Positions 15,301 through 24,059 are shown, counted from the stretch's first letter. The stretch is 64,000 bases of DNA from Plazaster borealis (GCA_021014325.1 CM037475.1:3317001-3381000), one strand, 5' to 3'. The notes: generated by a model from the sequence alone, not told the origin. Translations and numbers: made by a program.

Positions 15301-18300
15301 TGTTTTTTTGTAAACATGGTGACCTGGTTTATTGACCCTTTGCGCCATTGTCCCAACCGTATACTGACTGCACATGGTCTGCCATTTGGAAGTCAAATCA
15401 TGTAAGACAACGGTGAATGTATAAATACACCCACGTCGAGTAAAACGTGCACTACACTGTGTAACACACAGAGAAATTGACTCCCAAACTGGCGAACTCA
15501 GGCCGTATCCGAATTGGTGGCTACAGCTGCGGCTATGGCTGTTGCTAGGGGTGTTGCTGAGGACGTACTATACCTCAACGCTTGATGACAGGGAAATCTA
15601 GTCATAGCCGTAGCTGTAGCCGCCAATTTGGACACAGCCAAAGATTTATTGTGGCGATAACGTCAGGTGAATTTGATCAATACTTACATTTACAGTACTG
15701 TGTCATCTGGACTTAACGCCCTTGCTGCCGTCACATTGATGGACATAATCCGACCCTGGAGGGGAAGTAGTAAAAGCCGAGCTGAGTCCACGGTCAGCGA
15801 AGAAGTAACAACCAATGCTACCGATAGTACAGTGACCTCAAACTCAACGCAAAGTCTTGTTGCCGTCAATCAAGCCCAGGACCGATGTGATACCATCATT
15901 TCAAAACTACTAAGTAAATAAATTGTTTGTCAACAAGTTTTGAGAACAGGGCCCAGAATTTCATGAAGCTGTTAAGTACAACAAAATTGCTTAGCACTGA
16001 AAAATCTTGCTTAGCAGAAGCCATGTAATGTATATTGTCTGTGACTGGTTCCCTGTTAATATTTGCTAAGCAGAAACAATTCGCCGTATTTTTGACCGTG
16101 TGAGGGCGTTTGTGGACCAATTTTTACGTGATGAAAAAACAAGTAAACAAACAGGGTTTGAAATTGTTATTATTATGTTTATGTATTTCATCATTGATGC
16201 AAGAAAACTACATACATGCAATTAAAATAATATGAAACTTTAATTGTGATGCAGGACGTTCCCTGAAGAAAGCGCCCTCATGCGGTCAAAAATATGGTCA
16301 ATTGCCAAGCACTCTTTTCTTTTTCTGCTAAACAGTCTTATGAAATTGGGCTCAGATAAACACAGGGGTGCGTTTTGGCGGCTGTAACCAATAATTGTTT
16401 CTGACGTCATAACCAAAACGGTAACCGAGCTCACAACTCGGTTATCGTTCAGTCTGAACAGCAGAACCAACAACCAACAACCGAAACAGTTTTTGGTTAC
16501 CGCCGCCAAAACGCACCCTAGGTTTTAGACAACATTAAACAACAAATTCAAATTTGTTGTATGACTATATATATCATGAATCAAAGATTTGGTGTAAATT
16601 TTCTGTATATTTTGTATACATTCTCACAATTACTTTGTAAAATTAACTCTCCAAATACTGACTTTTATTAGAATTGTTTACTAAATACAAGTATTATTAG
16701 TATCTGTGTTGAATAGAAGGTTGAATTTTGCACTGTAGTGGCATATTCATCAAAGCGCCCTCTATGGTTTTCCCAGGAGAACTAATTTTTTGCACTGTAT
16801 CATGGGAAAAAAGTCAACAATTTTTGGTCATCACGCAGCCCACCACATGACCCTGATTGTTTAAGTTCACTCCTTGTTTGCAAAGCAGCAATGTCATATT
16901 TTCTGTGTTTACAGCGTAAGGTGGTATTTTTGTGTGTGGCTGGTGAATGTTTTTCACATTCATGTCGACCATTTAAAGCTCCAAAACTGCCCTTGTGATG
17001 CCGAGTTGTGATTGTGAATTTTTTTCTGCCCCTTTTCAGGAAACTGGGGCTCCGGGGTAAACTGTAGAGGGCGCACTGTTTTGGGATCGCTCGTATTGAA
17101 CTCATCATCATCATTAAAAACAATTTCCAGGTACCTTTTAGGATAATAATTCCCTAAATGTTTAAAATGATGATTTTCCAATCCCAAAGTTATACCCTTT
17201 TGAACGTTGTTCTCTGCCCACAGCCGGAGGATATGGCGTCTTATGCATTGCCCTTGCATTCATTGCATCTAAACTTGGCAGTCTGGTGAAGATGGCAAAC
17301 ACAGTACTAGGAGGTATTGGAGGTCCACTCCTTGGTGTGTTCTCATTGGGAATGTTGTATAGAAGAGCAAATACAGGGTAAGTTAGTTTCTCAATCTACT
17401 CCTCTCTTTCTCCTGAAGACACCAAGAGCATACTGATCAAAACGTTGTTTATTTATTTATTTTATTTCATTTCATTTCATTTCATTTTACTACCTCACTA
17501 GATTTCTCCTCAATGCAAAGTTTCAAATCCTACTTGTGTAAATGGTGTTACTGCAAAACTCACTAGATTATATCTCCACCATGCAAAGTTTCAAATCCTA
17601 CTCATGTACATGGTGTTACTGCAAAACTCACTAGATTATATCTCCACCGAGCAAAGTTTCAAATCCTACTCATGTACATGGTGTTACTGCAAACCTCACT
17701 AGATTGTATCTCCACCATGCAAAGTTTCAATTCCTACTCATGTAAATGGTGTTACCGCAAACCTCACTAGATTGTATCTCCACCATGCAAAGTTTCAAAT
17801 CCTACTCATGTACATGGTGTTACCGCAAACCTCACAAGATTGTTTCTCCACCATGCAAAGTTTCAAATCCTACTCATGTAAATGGTGTTACCGCAAACCT
17901 CACTAGATTGTATCTCCACCATGCAAAGTTTCAAAACCTACTCATGTTAATTGTGTTACCGCAAACCTCACTAGATTGTATCTCCACCATGCAAAGTTTC
18001 AAATCCTACTCATGTACATAAAATGGTGTTACTGCAAACCTTACTAGATTGTATCTCCACCATGCAAAGTTTCAAAACCTACTCATGTAAATGGTGTTAC
18101 CGCAAACCTCACTAGATTGTATCTCCACCATGCAAAGTTTCAAATCCTACTCATGTACATAAAATGGTGTTACTGCAAACCTTACTAGATAGTATCTCCA
18201 CCATGCAAAGTTTCAATTCCTACTCATGTAAATGGTGTTACCGCAAACCTCACAAGATTGTTTCTCCACCATGCAAAGTTTCAAATCCTACTCATGTACA

Positions 18301-21300
18301 TGGTGTTACCGCAAACCTCACTAGATTGTATCTCCACCATGCAAAGTTTCAAATCCTACTCATGTAAATGGTGTTACCGCAAACCTCACTAGATTGTATC
18401 TCCACCATGCAAAGTTTCAAATCCTACTCATGTACATAAAATGGTGTTACTGCAAACCTCACTAGATTGTATCTCCACCATGCAAAGTTTCAAATCCTAC
18501 TCATGTACATGGTGTTACCGCAAACCTCACTAGATTGTATCTCCACCATGCAAAGTTTCAAATCCTACTCATGTACATAAAATGGTGTTACTGCAAACCT
18601 TACTAGATTGTATCTCCACCATGCAAAGTTTCAAATCCTACTCATGTAAATGGTGTTACCGCAAACCTCACTAGATTGTATCTCCACCATGCAAAGTTTC
18701 AAATCCTACTCATGTAAATGGTGTTACCGCAAACCTCACTAGATTGTATCTCCACCATGCAAAGTTTCAAATCCTACTCATGTACATGGTGTTACTGCAA
18801 ACCTCACTAGATTGTATCTCCACCATGCAAAGTTTCAAATCCTACTCATGTAAATGGTGTTACCGCAAACCTCACTAGATTGTATCTCCACCATGCAAAG
18901 TTTCAAATCCTACTCATGTAAATGGTGTTACCGCAAACCTCACTAGATTGTATCTCCACCATGCAAAGTTTCAAATCCTACTCATGTACATGGTGTTACT
19001 GCAAACCTTACTAGATTGTATCTCCACCATGCAAAGTTTCAAATCCTACCCATGTAAATGGTGTTACCGCAAACCTCACTAGATTGTATCTCCACCATGC
19101 AAAGTTTCAAATCCTACTCATGTAAATGGTGTTACCGCAAACCTCACTAGATTGTATCTCCACCATGCAAAGTTTCAAATCCTACTCATGTACATAAAAT
19201 GGTGTTACTGCAAACCTTACTAGATAGTATCTCCACCATGCAAAGTTTCAAATCCTACTCATGTACATGGTGTTACCGCAAACCTTACTAGATTGTATCT
19301 CCACCATGCAAAGTTTCAAATCCCACTCATGTACATGGTGTTACTGCAAACCTTACTAGATTGTGTCTCCACCATGCAAAGTTTCAAATCCTACCCATGT
19401 ACATGGTGTTACTGCAAACCTTACTAGATTGTATCTCCACCATGCAAAGTTTCAAATCCTACCCATGTAAATGGTGTTACCGCAAACCTTACTAGATTGT
19501 ATCTCCACCATGCAAAGTTTCAAATCCCACTCATGTACATGGTGTTACTGCAAACCTTACTAGATTGTATCTCCACCATGCAAAGTTTCAATTCCTACTC
19601 ATGTAAATGGTATTACCGCAAACCTCACAAGATTGTTTCTCCACCATGCAAAGTTTCAAATCCTACTCATGTAAATGGTGTTACCGCAAACCTCACTAGA
19701 TTGTATCTCCACCATGCAAAGTTTCAAATCCTACTCATGTACATGGTGTTACAGCAAATCTTACTTGATTGTATCTCCACCATGCACAGTTTCAAATCCT
19801 TCTCATGTGCATGGTGTTACTGCAAACCTCACTAGATTGTATCTCCACCATGCACAGTTTTAAATCCTACTCATGTGCATGGTGTTACCGCAAAACTTAC
19901 CAGATTTTATCTCCACCATGCAAAGTTTGGAATCCTAATAATAATAATAATAATAATAGTGGCTTCTTATATAGCGCACATATCCGTCACTCAGTGACGC
20001 TCAAGGCACTTTTAACGTTCATTAGTTTTCCTGCAAGGTATTGTGGAGCTACGTTTTTGAAGTATGAGACCAAGTCCTTTACATAGCACCATGCAACGGT
20101 TTACAAGGTGCTGTGGCGCAATATGCTGCCGATCCTAGAATAAAGAGCAAACAGCATATTATATCTTTGATCACCGACTCTTTTCAGAGCCACCACAACT
20201 CAAGGAGAGATTTCATGTTTATGGTGTTACTGCAAACCTTACTATAATGTCCTTCTTGCTACAGAGAACAGTAACTATCATGGCATCACAGGGCTTGAAA
20301 TACCCACTGGACCACTGGCATAGTCCAGTAATTTTAGCACTTGGCCAGGAACGGCACAATCAAATAGGTCCTGTAGTCTAGTGTTTTCCAAACTAGTACT
20401 TTTAAGAAATTTACCAAAAATTTGTATCTACACAAAACTGTACAAGTGTTTACTGTGTAGATGCATTCACAACATGATATCATAATGCAGGCTGGCATAG
20501 TCTATTTATCATTCCAAACTACACTGGATGATATTGAATGGTCAAACAGTAGGAGGGTTAGTGAACAAATAATTCTTCCTTGGTTAAAGGGTCTGTATAC
20601 GTTTGGTAATTGGAACCCGCTGTTTGTTTCAATCCTATATAGTTGTAGATAAATACCATAAAACTAACCTGTGAGAATTTCATTTCAAAAGGTGGTAGCA
20701 TTTTTGAGTTGCCGAAAATCTGGAGCGATTATGTTCACGCAATTGGAATACACAATCTGAGAAACGTTACTGCAGTAACACTTCTCAGATTCAAATTTTG
20801 GGGGATAAAAAGTGATATCTTTTTCCATAACCGCAGTACTTTGAAGTGAAAAGTTTCTCAAGATGCATTATACTATCCAAAGCTGCTGTACTTCTTACCA
20901 AGTAAGGTTGTATTGCCATTAATGTTCAAAGTCATTACCAAACGTATACAGACCCTTTAAGACAAGACAGTAATGATGTCTGGCTCTGTTACATCCGAAT
21001 ATCCTTGAAAAGTACTGGATGCTCATTGTTTGTTTGTTTGTTTGTTTGTTTGTTGGGTTTGGTTTGTTTGTTTTTTGTGGAACCAAACTGAAAAGGACTT
21101 GTTTGTTTTGCTTTCAGTGGAGCTCTGATTGGGATGCTGGTTGGGTTTTATCTTTCTTTATGGGTAACAATAGGAGCAGCATTGAACCAAGATGAGAATG
21201 GAAATATCAAAGATGATGCATTTGCATTGTACAGGGTAAGTCATTGTAGAGTCTTGTCGGTACGAAAACACTTTGTTTCAAGATATGAAGTTGACATCTT

Positions 21301-22889
21301 CCTTGATTCCTAATAAAAAATATTATGGCACGTTTCTGTTTCTTCTTACCCACACACTCGCTTTGCTGAGATGTACAACAAAGAGTCATTCCAACAGCTT
21401 TATTCCACGTACTGCATCTCCTTGGAACTCCTTGCCTGGTGCATGTTTCCCTCCATCCTACAATCTAGACTGTTTTAAGAGGAATATCAATTCCTACCTC
21501 CAGCTCCCCGAGTTATTTTCATCTTAAATGTTTTCTTCTTGTTGCCCCTTACCAAAAGTGGCTTTAAGCCTTGTTTGAGGTGAACTTGCATATCAAAAGA
21601 AATTGAAAAAATGTACTGAAATCTTTTCCTGTTATGTTGCAGATATCCTTCATGTGGTACAGTGCCTTTACCAGCTTAGCTACCTTCATTGTTGGAGTCA
21701 TCGTCAGTGAGATCATTAGATGTTCAATTCCTGATGAGAGATACAGACGAGTTGACCCGCTTCTGCTAGCAACCTTCTTACGGTAAGAATGTGTGGTTTT
21801 TAGATAGTTACATAGGCATCCTGACCAAGGACTTACAACAAAAATGGACAATTAAGTCCGAAGTAGGGTCCCTCTTATTAGAACACATGCACACGTTTGT
21901 CGCCCCTGTTAATAATAATAAGAAGAATAATAAGAACTTGGTAGTCTCCCGAATTCCGAAAATCTACTCTGCGGCAGTAGAATTACAGCAAGACAAGTTC
22001 TCACGTATTTACACTGTGCGTGGCGACAGTCTACTACGCATGCGTATTTACCCCGTGCGTGGCGAAAGTCTACTACTCGTGCGTATTTACCCTGTGCGTG
22101 GCGGCAGTCTACTACGCATGCGTATTTACCCTGTGCGTGTCGACAGTCTACTACGCATGCATATTTACCCTGTGCGTGTCGACAGTCTACTACGCGTGCG
22201 TATTTACCCTGTGCGTGGCGGCAGTCTACTACGCATGCGTATTTACCCTGTGCGTGTCGACAGTCTACTACGCATGCGTATTTACCCTGTGCATGTAAAC
22301 AGTCTTCTTCGCTTGCGTGTTGACCCTGTGCGTGTCAACAGTCTACTACGCATGCGTATTTACCCTGTGCGTGTCGACTGTCTACTACGCGTGCGTATTT
22401 ACCCTGTGCTTGGCGACAGTCTACTACGCGTGCGTATTTACCCTGTGCGTGGCGACAGTCTACTACGCATGCGTATTGACCCTGTGCGTGGTGACAGTCT
22501 ACTACTGCGTATTTACCCTGTATGTGAATACTGATGGCGCACTTTGTAAGGTAAACAGCAAAATGGCATCTGGCATGTGATGGTGAATGGACCAGTGAGA
22601 ATGCAGCTCTCGATCATGAATATGTATGAGGTATTAGTAAAAAACGTTTACTCTTTCTCTCTTTTGAATTGACAGGCCAAAGGGTTGGCACAAAAACTAC
22701 ACAGGCACAGAGTCGCACAACCCCGACCTGCAGATTGGTGATCCGGTGTTTCAAAGTTTATTGGCCTCCAATAATCATACCATGGACCAGGAGAACGAGT
22801 CGCTTCTCGGTGACCTAGAAGGGAATGACATCCATGAGTTAGGGTCAGTGCAAAATGAGGTCGCGGATATTCGACATGTACAGTATTAA
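1295..22889 (+). CDS. SLC5A-family sodium-coupled solute transporter (SLC5A8/12/6-like), 3' part, 12 exons
   Basis: Plasma-membrane sodium:solute symporter that would use the Na+ gradient to carry monocarboxylates or vitamin-like anions. Exons: 1295-1412, 2982-3049, 4791-4945, 7932-8072, 8672-8757, 12220-12281, 13441-13529, 15696-15913, 17224-17377, 21118-21235, 21643-21782, 22676-22889. All introns are GT-AG and phases match at every junction, giving 520 codons and TAA. Diagnostic stretches are YAPALAL (exon 1), GGIKAVIWTDVFQ (exon 3), QVSVQRF (exon 4), GIQGLFVACLFAGTL (exon 7) and STVSSGLNALAAVT across the exon 7/8 junction. The last matches the helix whose serine pair forms the Na2 site in this fold. 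The start aligns near residue 112 of human SLC5A8 (about 610 residues), so upstream exons lie outside the window. The tail ends HVQY and lacks the TRL-type PDZ end of SLC5A8. The family is sure; the substrate and the exact paralogue are not. Confidence 0.88.
1419..1546. mobile_element. Short foldback element next to exon a donor
   Basis: Ends are inverted copies of GGGAATAAAAGAGT followed by GGTGAC. About 125 bp, non-coding. Confidence 0.7.
2521..2847. mobile_element. Foldback MITE, GCGCCCTCTATAG family, copy 1
   Basis: Inverted ends ACAGTGCGCCCTCTATAGTT, with inner arms GAGGCCATTTTC. About 330 bp, no coding capacity. Stops about 130 bp before exon b. A second copy is in intron h. Confidence 0.82.
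2982..3049 (+). CDS. Transporter exon b
   Basis: Acceptor TATCAAG after a T-rich tract, donor GTAAGT. Completes the split Val codon and reads TNFPVFATVMTTGAICTIYTAL, matching the SLC5A segment just before the GG(I/L)KAVIWTD motif. Confidence 0.85.
3050..4333. other. Intron b-c, AT-rich
   Basis: No exon recognised. At 4093-4190 a dispersed repeat with CTGAAGACGAGCAGAG and GTTCGAAACGTCGAG is present; its intact form helps show where the 69-bp array was inserted in intron i. Confidence 0.4.
4334..4706. mobile_element. Foldback element family A, copy 1
   Basis: Begins TTAAAGGGTCTGTATACG and ends in a degenerate inverted copy. The inside has CTCAGATTGTGCATTCC and CGCTCCAGATTTTCGGC blocks shared by all copies. 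Non-coding, about 370 bp. Confidence 0.82.
4791..4945 (+). CDS. Transporter exon c
   Basis: Acceptor TTTCAG, donor GTAAGT, ends in phase 2. Encodes GGIKAVIWTDVFQ, the best-conserved SLC5A signature, then a helix (FIVLFGSLVTITIMGIIQAGG) and the loop up to HLNFF. Confidence 0.92.
5028..5235 (+). mobile_element. tRNA-Leu-derived SINE, damaged copy
   Basis: Retains the B-box region GAGTGTGGGTTCGAATCC and the body motif GGGGCTGCATACTCC found in the fuller copy at 8171. Confidence 0.65.
6294..6332. repeat. (AAT)n microsatellite
   Basis: About 12 AAT units immediately left of the LINE remnant. Confidence 0.9.
6340..6860 (+). mobile_element. Non-LTR retrotransposon 3' end with an endonuclease-like C-terminus
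   Basis: From 6340 a frame reads a HDKLAKVIHWDLC block, then RRPDVVVLDKTKKMCLFIDI, AVPGDTRV and VVPVVVGALGTIPK before TGA at 6720. RPD followed about 14 residues later by D-I resembles the PD-(D/E)XK core of restriction-like endonucleases in R2/NeSL-type LINEs. The reverse transcriptase is absent and the 5' side is damaged. A 3' UTR-like tail follows. Confidence 0.72.
7604..7797. mobile_element. Foldback element family C, copy 1
   Basis: Ends are inverted copies of GGCCCAATTTCATAAAG; the inside has TGCTTAAC/AAGCAC motifs. About 195 bp. At least six more copies are in the window. Confidence 0.82.
7801..7885 (+). mobile_element. 3' tail fragment of the tRNA-Leu SINE
   Basis: GAAGTGGCTGTCCGGGCTTG and the A/T tail match the end of the SINE at 9362. 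Confidence 0.6.
7932..8072 (+). CDS. Transporter exon d
   Basis: Acceptor TTTGCAG, donor GTAGGC. Reads FSPDPTHRLSFWGLIIGG then NFNTLTVWAVSQVSVQRF and a basic end. It corresponds to the FNPNPLQRHTFW...QSQVQRY block of SLC5A8. Confidence 0.9.
8171..8520 (+). mobile_element. tRNA-Leu-derived SINE, copy 1
   Basis: Head looks like tRNA-Leu: GGTCGAGTGGTGTAGTGC as A box, a CTAAGTTCTGG anticodon-arm remnant, B box GGGTTCGAGTCCC. A SINE body (CCTTGAGCAAGATGC) follows. No intact anticodon stem, so not a working tRNA gene. Confidence 0.8.
8672..8757 (+). CDS. Transporter exon e
   Basis: Acceptor TTCAACAG, donor GTAAGT, phase 1 end. Encodes SVWFGLPGTVIVLSMVGL and IGMVLFTYYN, a membrane helix matching the SLC5A8 segment that ends LALYSRY. 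Confidence 0.86.
8788..9050. mobile_element. Foldback element, AAAGGTAGGGTCATAGATTGG ends
   Basis: Inverted ends of about 22 bp, 263 bp overall. The interior is diverged from family A, though the AAAGGTAGGG end resembles the copies at 34.45-35.05 kb. Confidence 0.75.
9362..9725 (+). mobile_element. tRNA-Leu-derived SINE, copy 2
   Basis: GGCCGAGCGGTCTAGTTC, CCAAGCTCTGGTG and GGGTTCGATACCC give a clear tRNA-Leu(CAA)-like head. The body ends in GAAGTGGCCGTCAGGCCTTG and a short A-rich tail. The 60 bp before it (CGCAGCGCACTTACACG) recur inverted near 42,840. Confidence 0.82.
9726..11896. other. Large intron e-f, mostly unidentified
   Basis: No exon recognised despite a 148-codon open frame on the - strand at 10031-10477, which I cannot assign. 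Two degenerate units of about 180 bp share TTAGATGAT(C/T)TGGTT near 10,575 and 10,760. The stretch 10,790-10,930 could be the edge of an old retroelement, but nothing decides it. Confidence 0.35.
11897..12012. mobile_element. Foldback element family D, copy 1
   Basis: Starts GTGTCCGAATTGGCG and ends with the inverted GCCGCCAATTCCGA; inner arms are GACTACGACTGG and CAGTCGTAGCCG. Confidence 0.75.
12220..12281 (+). CDS. Transporter exon f (divergent loop)
   Basis: Acceptor ATTTAG, donor GTAAGT, phases fit both neighbours. Encodes TTAARNGPEPHYTPNF then KSSDQ. It sits where SLC5A8 has the CDP...APDQLMPY loop; only the DQ end is recognisable and the Cys-Asp-Pro is absent. It follows a 3.4-kb repeat-filled intron. 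Confidence 0.72.
12282..12777. other. Intron f-g, unassigned
   Basis: No coding signal. Near 12,720-12,785 is part of the dispersed GTGCACAGTT/AACTGTGTAC element. Confidence 0.3.
12778..13200. mobile_element. GTCACCGACGCCAC-ended element
   Basis: Ends GTCACCGACGCCAC and GCGTCGGTGACG are inverted. The right 80 bp (TCGGTTAAC, AAAACTGAAAACT, GTACACTGTGTGCTAG) match the right arm of the large foldback at 60.43-60.51 kb, so both belong to one family. About 420 bp, non-coding. Confidence 0.75.
13441..13529 (+). CDS. Transporter exon g
   Basis: Acceptor TTACTCAG, donor GTAAAT. Encodes ILVYFVSMEFGKIPGIQG and LFVACLFAGTL. The end of this exon plus the first codons of the next form the Na+-site helix. 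An unusual CCAATTGG-rich element begins 16 bp past the exon. Confidence 0.9.
13545..13984. mobile_element. CCAATTGG-rich foldback element
   Basis: Bounded by inverted ends CCCTTACCAAAATT and AATTTTGGTAAGGGG. Inside, variants of CCAATTGG, CCAACTGG and TTGGATTCAATT repeat about every 10-20 bp. Open frames here are products of the repetition. Confidence 0.82.
14225..14380 (-). mobile_element. tRNA-derived SINE family C','minus-strand copy' reading
   Basis: On the - strand GTGGGTAAGACATC acts as an A-box-like block and GGGTTCGAATCCC as the B box, followed by the body GGAAAGTACTGAGTATACAG. Pieces of the same body lie near 14,470, 33,600, 39,700 and 46,540. Confidence 0.7.
14381..15502. other. Intron g-h, left part
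   Basis: A second body fragment of the minus-strand tRNA-like SINE at 14,460-14,525 and a related fragment near 15,140-15,240 (TTAAATTTGCATCAGGG). Nothing else recognised. Confidence 0.35.
15503..15645. mobile_element. Foldback element family D, copy 2
   Basis: GTATCCGAATTGGTGGCTAC at left, inverted GTAGCCGCCAATTTGGACAC at right. Ends 50 bp before transporter exon h. Confidence 0.8.
15696..15913 (+). CDS. Transporter exon h with a long Ser/Thr-rich loop
   Basis: Acceptor TTTACAG, donor GTAAAT. Starts TVSSGLNALAAVTLMDIIRP, then about 45 residues rich in Ser, Thr and Asn (including NAT and NST) before DTIISKLLS. SLC5A8 has only a short spacer here, so this loop is longer than usual. Confidence 0.86.
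15948..16354. mobile_element. Family C foldback with another element nested inside
   Basis: Ends GGGCCCAGAATTTCATGAAG and TATGAAATTGGGCTC. Inside, 16088-16294 has its own inverted ends (TTTTTGACCGTGTGAGGGCG and its complement). Confidence 0.75.
16369..16519. mobile_element. Foldback element, GGGTGCGTTTTGGCGG ends
   Basis: Perfectly opposed ends GGGTGCGTTTTGGCGG and CCGCCAAAACGCACCC; inner arms hold GGTAACC/GGTTACC and ACAACCAACAACC. Confidence 0.82.
16753..17080. mobile_element. Foldback MITE, GCGCCCTCTATAG family, copy 2
   Basis: AAAGCGCCCTCTATGGTTTT at left and inverted AAACTGTAGAGGGCGCACTG at right, same interior plan as 2521-2847. Confidence 0.78.
17224..17377 (+). CDS. Transporter exon i
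   Basis: Acceptor GCCCACAG, donor GTAAGT. Encodes GGYGVLCIALAFIASKLGSL and MANTVLGGIGGPLLGVFSLG, two helices matching SLC5A8 around FGMVGGPLMGLFALGI. Confidence 0.9.
17444..17488. repeat. (TTTAT)/(TTTCA) microsatellite
   Basis: TTTAT units turn into TTTCA units directly left of the 69-bp array. Confidence 0.85.
17487..19939 (+). repeat. 69-bp minisatellite (about 35 units)
   Basis: Unit: ATGGTGTTACCGCAAACCTC, ACTAGATTGTATCTCCACCA, TGCAAAGTTTCAAATCCTAC, TCATGTACA. Some units gain TAAA before ATGG, making 73 bp. Units vary between taaATG and tacATG and between ACCG and ACTG. As 69 is divisible by 3, open frames run through several units, but the 73-bp units shift the frame, so I do not call a protein. 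It lies in transporter intron i; (TTTCA)n precedes it and (AAT)n follows. Confidence 0.97.
19940..20170. other. (AAT)n and SINE-like tail after the minisatellite
   Basis: ATAATAATAAT then CTTATATAGCGCACATATCC, a common tRNA-SINE-type body motif. No clear A or B box. Confidence 0.45.
20457..20565. repeat. GATATCAT dispersed repeat, single copy
   Basis: Starts ATGCATTCACAACATGATATC and ends with a GGTCAAACAGTAGGAGGG block. The same unit is doubled at 36.7 and 41.4 kb and tripled at 53.9 kb. Confidence 0.7.
20584..20960. mobile_element. Foldback element family A, copy 2
   Basis: TTAAAGGGTCTGTATACGTT at left and its exact inverted form at right, about 377 bp. Confidence 0.88.
21024..21055. repeat. 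(TTTG)n microsatellite
   Basis: About seven TTTG units, about 60 bp before the exon j acceptor. Confidence 0.9.
21118..21235 (+). CDS. Transporter exon j
   Basis: Acceptor TTTCAG, donor GTAAGT, phase 0 end. Encodes GALIGMLVGFYLSLWVTIG and a short acidic loop ending DDAFALYR. It matches the SLC5A8 NSIGALVGLMAGF helix, but the following extracellular loop is much shorter. Confidence 0.87.
21310..21527 (+). mobile_element. LINE (CR1/Jockey-like) C-terminal remnant
   Basis: One frame reads SNSFIPRTASPWNSLPGACF then NLDCFKRNINSYL and a stop. The (F)xPRTxxxWNSLP...FK pattern is typical of the extreme 3' end of CR1/Jockey-type reverse transcriptases. Lies in intron j-k. Confidence 0.75.
21643..21782 (+). 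CDS. Transporter exon k
   Basis: Acceptor GTTGCAG, donor GTAAGA. Encodes ISFMWYSAFTSLATFIVG plus VIVSEIIRC, the last conserved helix (WYSLSYLYFST in SLC5A8), then the cytoplasmic side DPLLLATFLR. Confidence 0.88.
22008..22520 (+). repeat. 39-bp CpG-rich minisatellite (about 13 units)
   Basis: Unit: TACTACGCATGCGTATTTAC, CCTGTGCGTGGCGACAGTC. It contains the perfect palindrome TACGCATGCGTA. Being 13 codons long it opens two + frames (longest 247 codons), which I read as an artefact of the repeat within intron k-l. Confidence 0.96.
22676..22889 (+). CDS. Transporter terminal exon (cytoplasmic tail and stop)
   Basis: Acceptor TTGACAG; 70 residues then TAA. Hydrophilic, with an acidic patch (ENESLLGDLEGND). 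No PDZ-type end. The first AATAAA I notice after the stop is near 23,735, inside a repeat, so the 3' end is not placed. Confidence 0.82.
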
Positions 22890-23342
22890 GCATTAATAAT
22901 ATATTGATAGTTTTTTATGTGTATTTCAATAAGATAAATTCTGAAATGTGTAATTGCTAAATTGTCTTTTACTTATTTGTTATGATTGTTTTGTTTTACA
23001 AGGAAACTGCTAATTGTTGGTTTTTAATTTTATTTGGCAAGTGTAAAAGTGACCAAACTTACAGAACTGCCATGACTTACAGATACTTCACCCATTTTTT
23101 TTTTTTTCCCCCAGTAAAATATGAAAATATACTTACCATTATTTAATCAAAATTAGTAGGTTTAAATACTTATTTGCTATGCACGGTTAATTTGGCATTT
23201 CCTAGAGCCTAGACCACAGTCTGGTACTCCAAATATGTTAAGGATACACCACTGGATTGAGTCCAGATACCAGACTAGTCATGCATTTAATTTATTCTCA
23301 GCAATTGTGAAATTTTATTTATTGTTGACAACTGTCTGCTGC
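22890..23342. other. Downstream flank of the transporter
   Basis: AT-rich, presumed 3' UTR and flank. No poly(A) signal I would trust. Confidence 0.35.
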
Positions 23343-23735
23343 TTTAAAGTCAAAATATACCTTTAGTGTTGGAACCTGTCCATTGTTTTAACCCTATATG
23401 AATGTAGATATATATATATACAATTAAACTAACCTGTAAAAAATTCATTTCATTTGGTTGCGTTTTTGAGATATCGCCAAAAAAATCTGGAGCGGTTATG
23501 TCAACGCAGGAAGAATAATCCGTAATTGGAATACACAATCTGAGAAACGTTTTCATGCATGAAAAATTTCTCGGATTGAAGTTTTTTTTAATCCCTTTTT
23601 CTAAAACAACATTCCTTAGAAGGGAATTACTTTTCAACATTTTATACATTATCAACAGCTGCAGTGCTTCTTACTAAGTAAGTTTTTATGGTCATTAATT
23701 TTTGGATTAACTACTAAAGATATACCCTCCCTTCA
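23343..23735. mobile_element. Foldback element family A, copy 3 (diverged)
   Basis: Shares GATATCGCC, TCTGGAGCGGTTATGTC and CAATCTGAGAAACGTTTTC with family A; its outer ends are AATATACCTTTAG and its degenerate inverse. Confidence 0.72.
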
Positions 23736-24059
23736 ATAAAATACATACAATGTTGAAAGACAAAAGGGACAAATTAATCTAACATTTTGTCAACTTATTC
23801 CCTTTTTTAGTGAATTCAGGAGAATCTGTATTTGTTTTGGTTTCAGACAAAATGAAGACATTCCTCCAACTTGAGTGGTAAGAAATCATTCAAACTCAAC
23901 TCATCATTCCAACCCAAATTCCTTGCGAAACTTCTCTGGAAAGTCGTCCCCCCCCCCTTGCTCCCCTCCTCATCCCTGGTAGATTTCAAGTTGATTTCAT
24001 TCATCGAACCACTCAACCACAGATGAATCATTACCCATTTTGTTCTTAATGTTTTTCCA

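Noticed and set aside
17746..20086. Open frames of 60 to 112 codons in the 69-bp array
   Set aside because: Unit length divisible by three keeps them open, but 73-bp units break them and the array is intronic.
21791..22534. 247-codon open frame with a repeated VRVDSLLRMRIYP-type peptide
   Set aside because: It is a translation of the 39-bp minisatellite in an intron; a second frame is equally open, and no start or splice context supports it.
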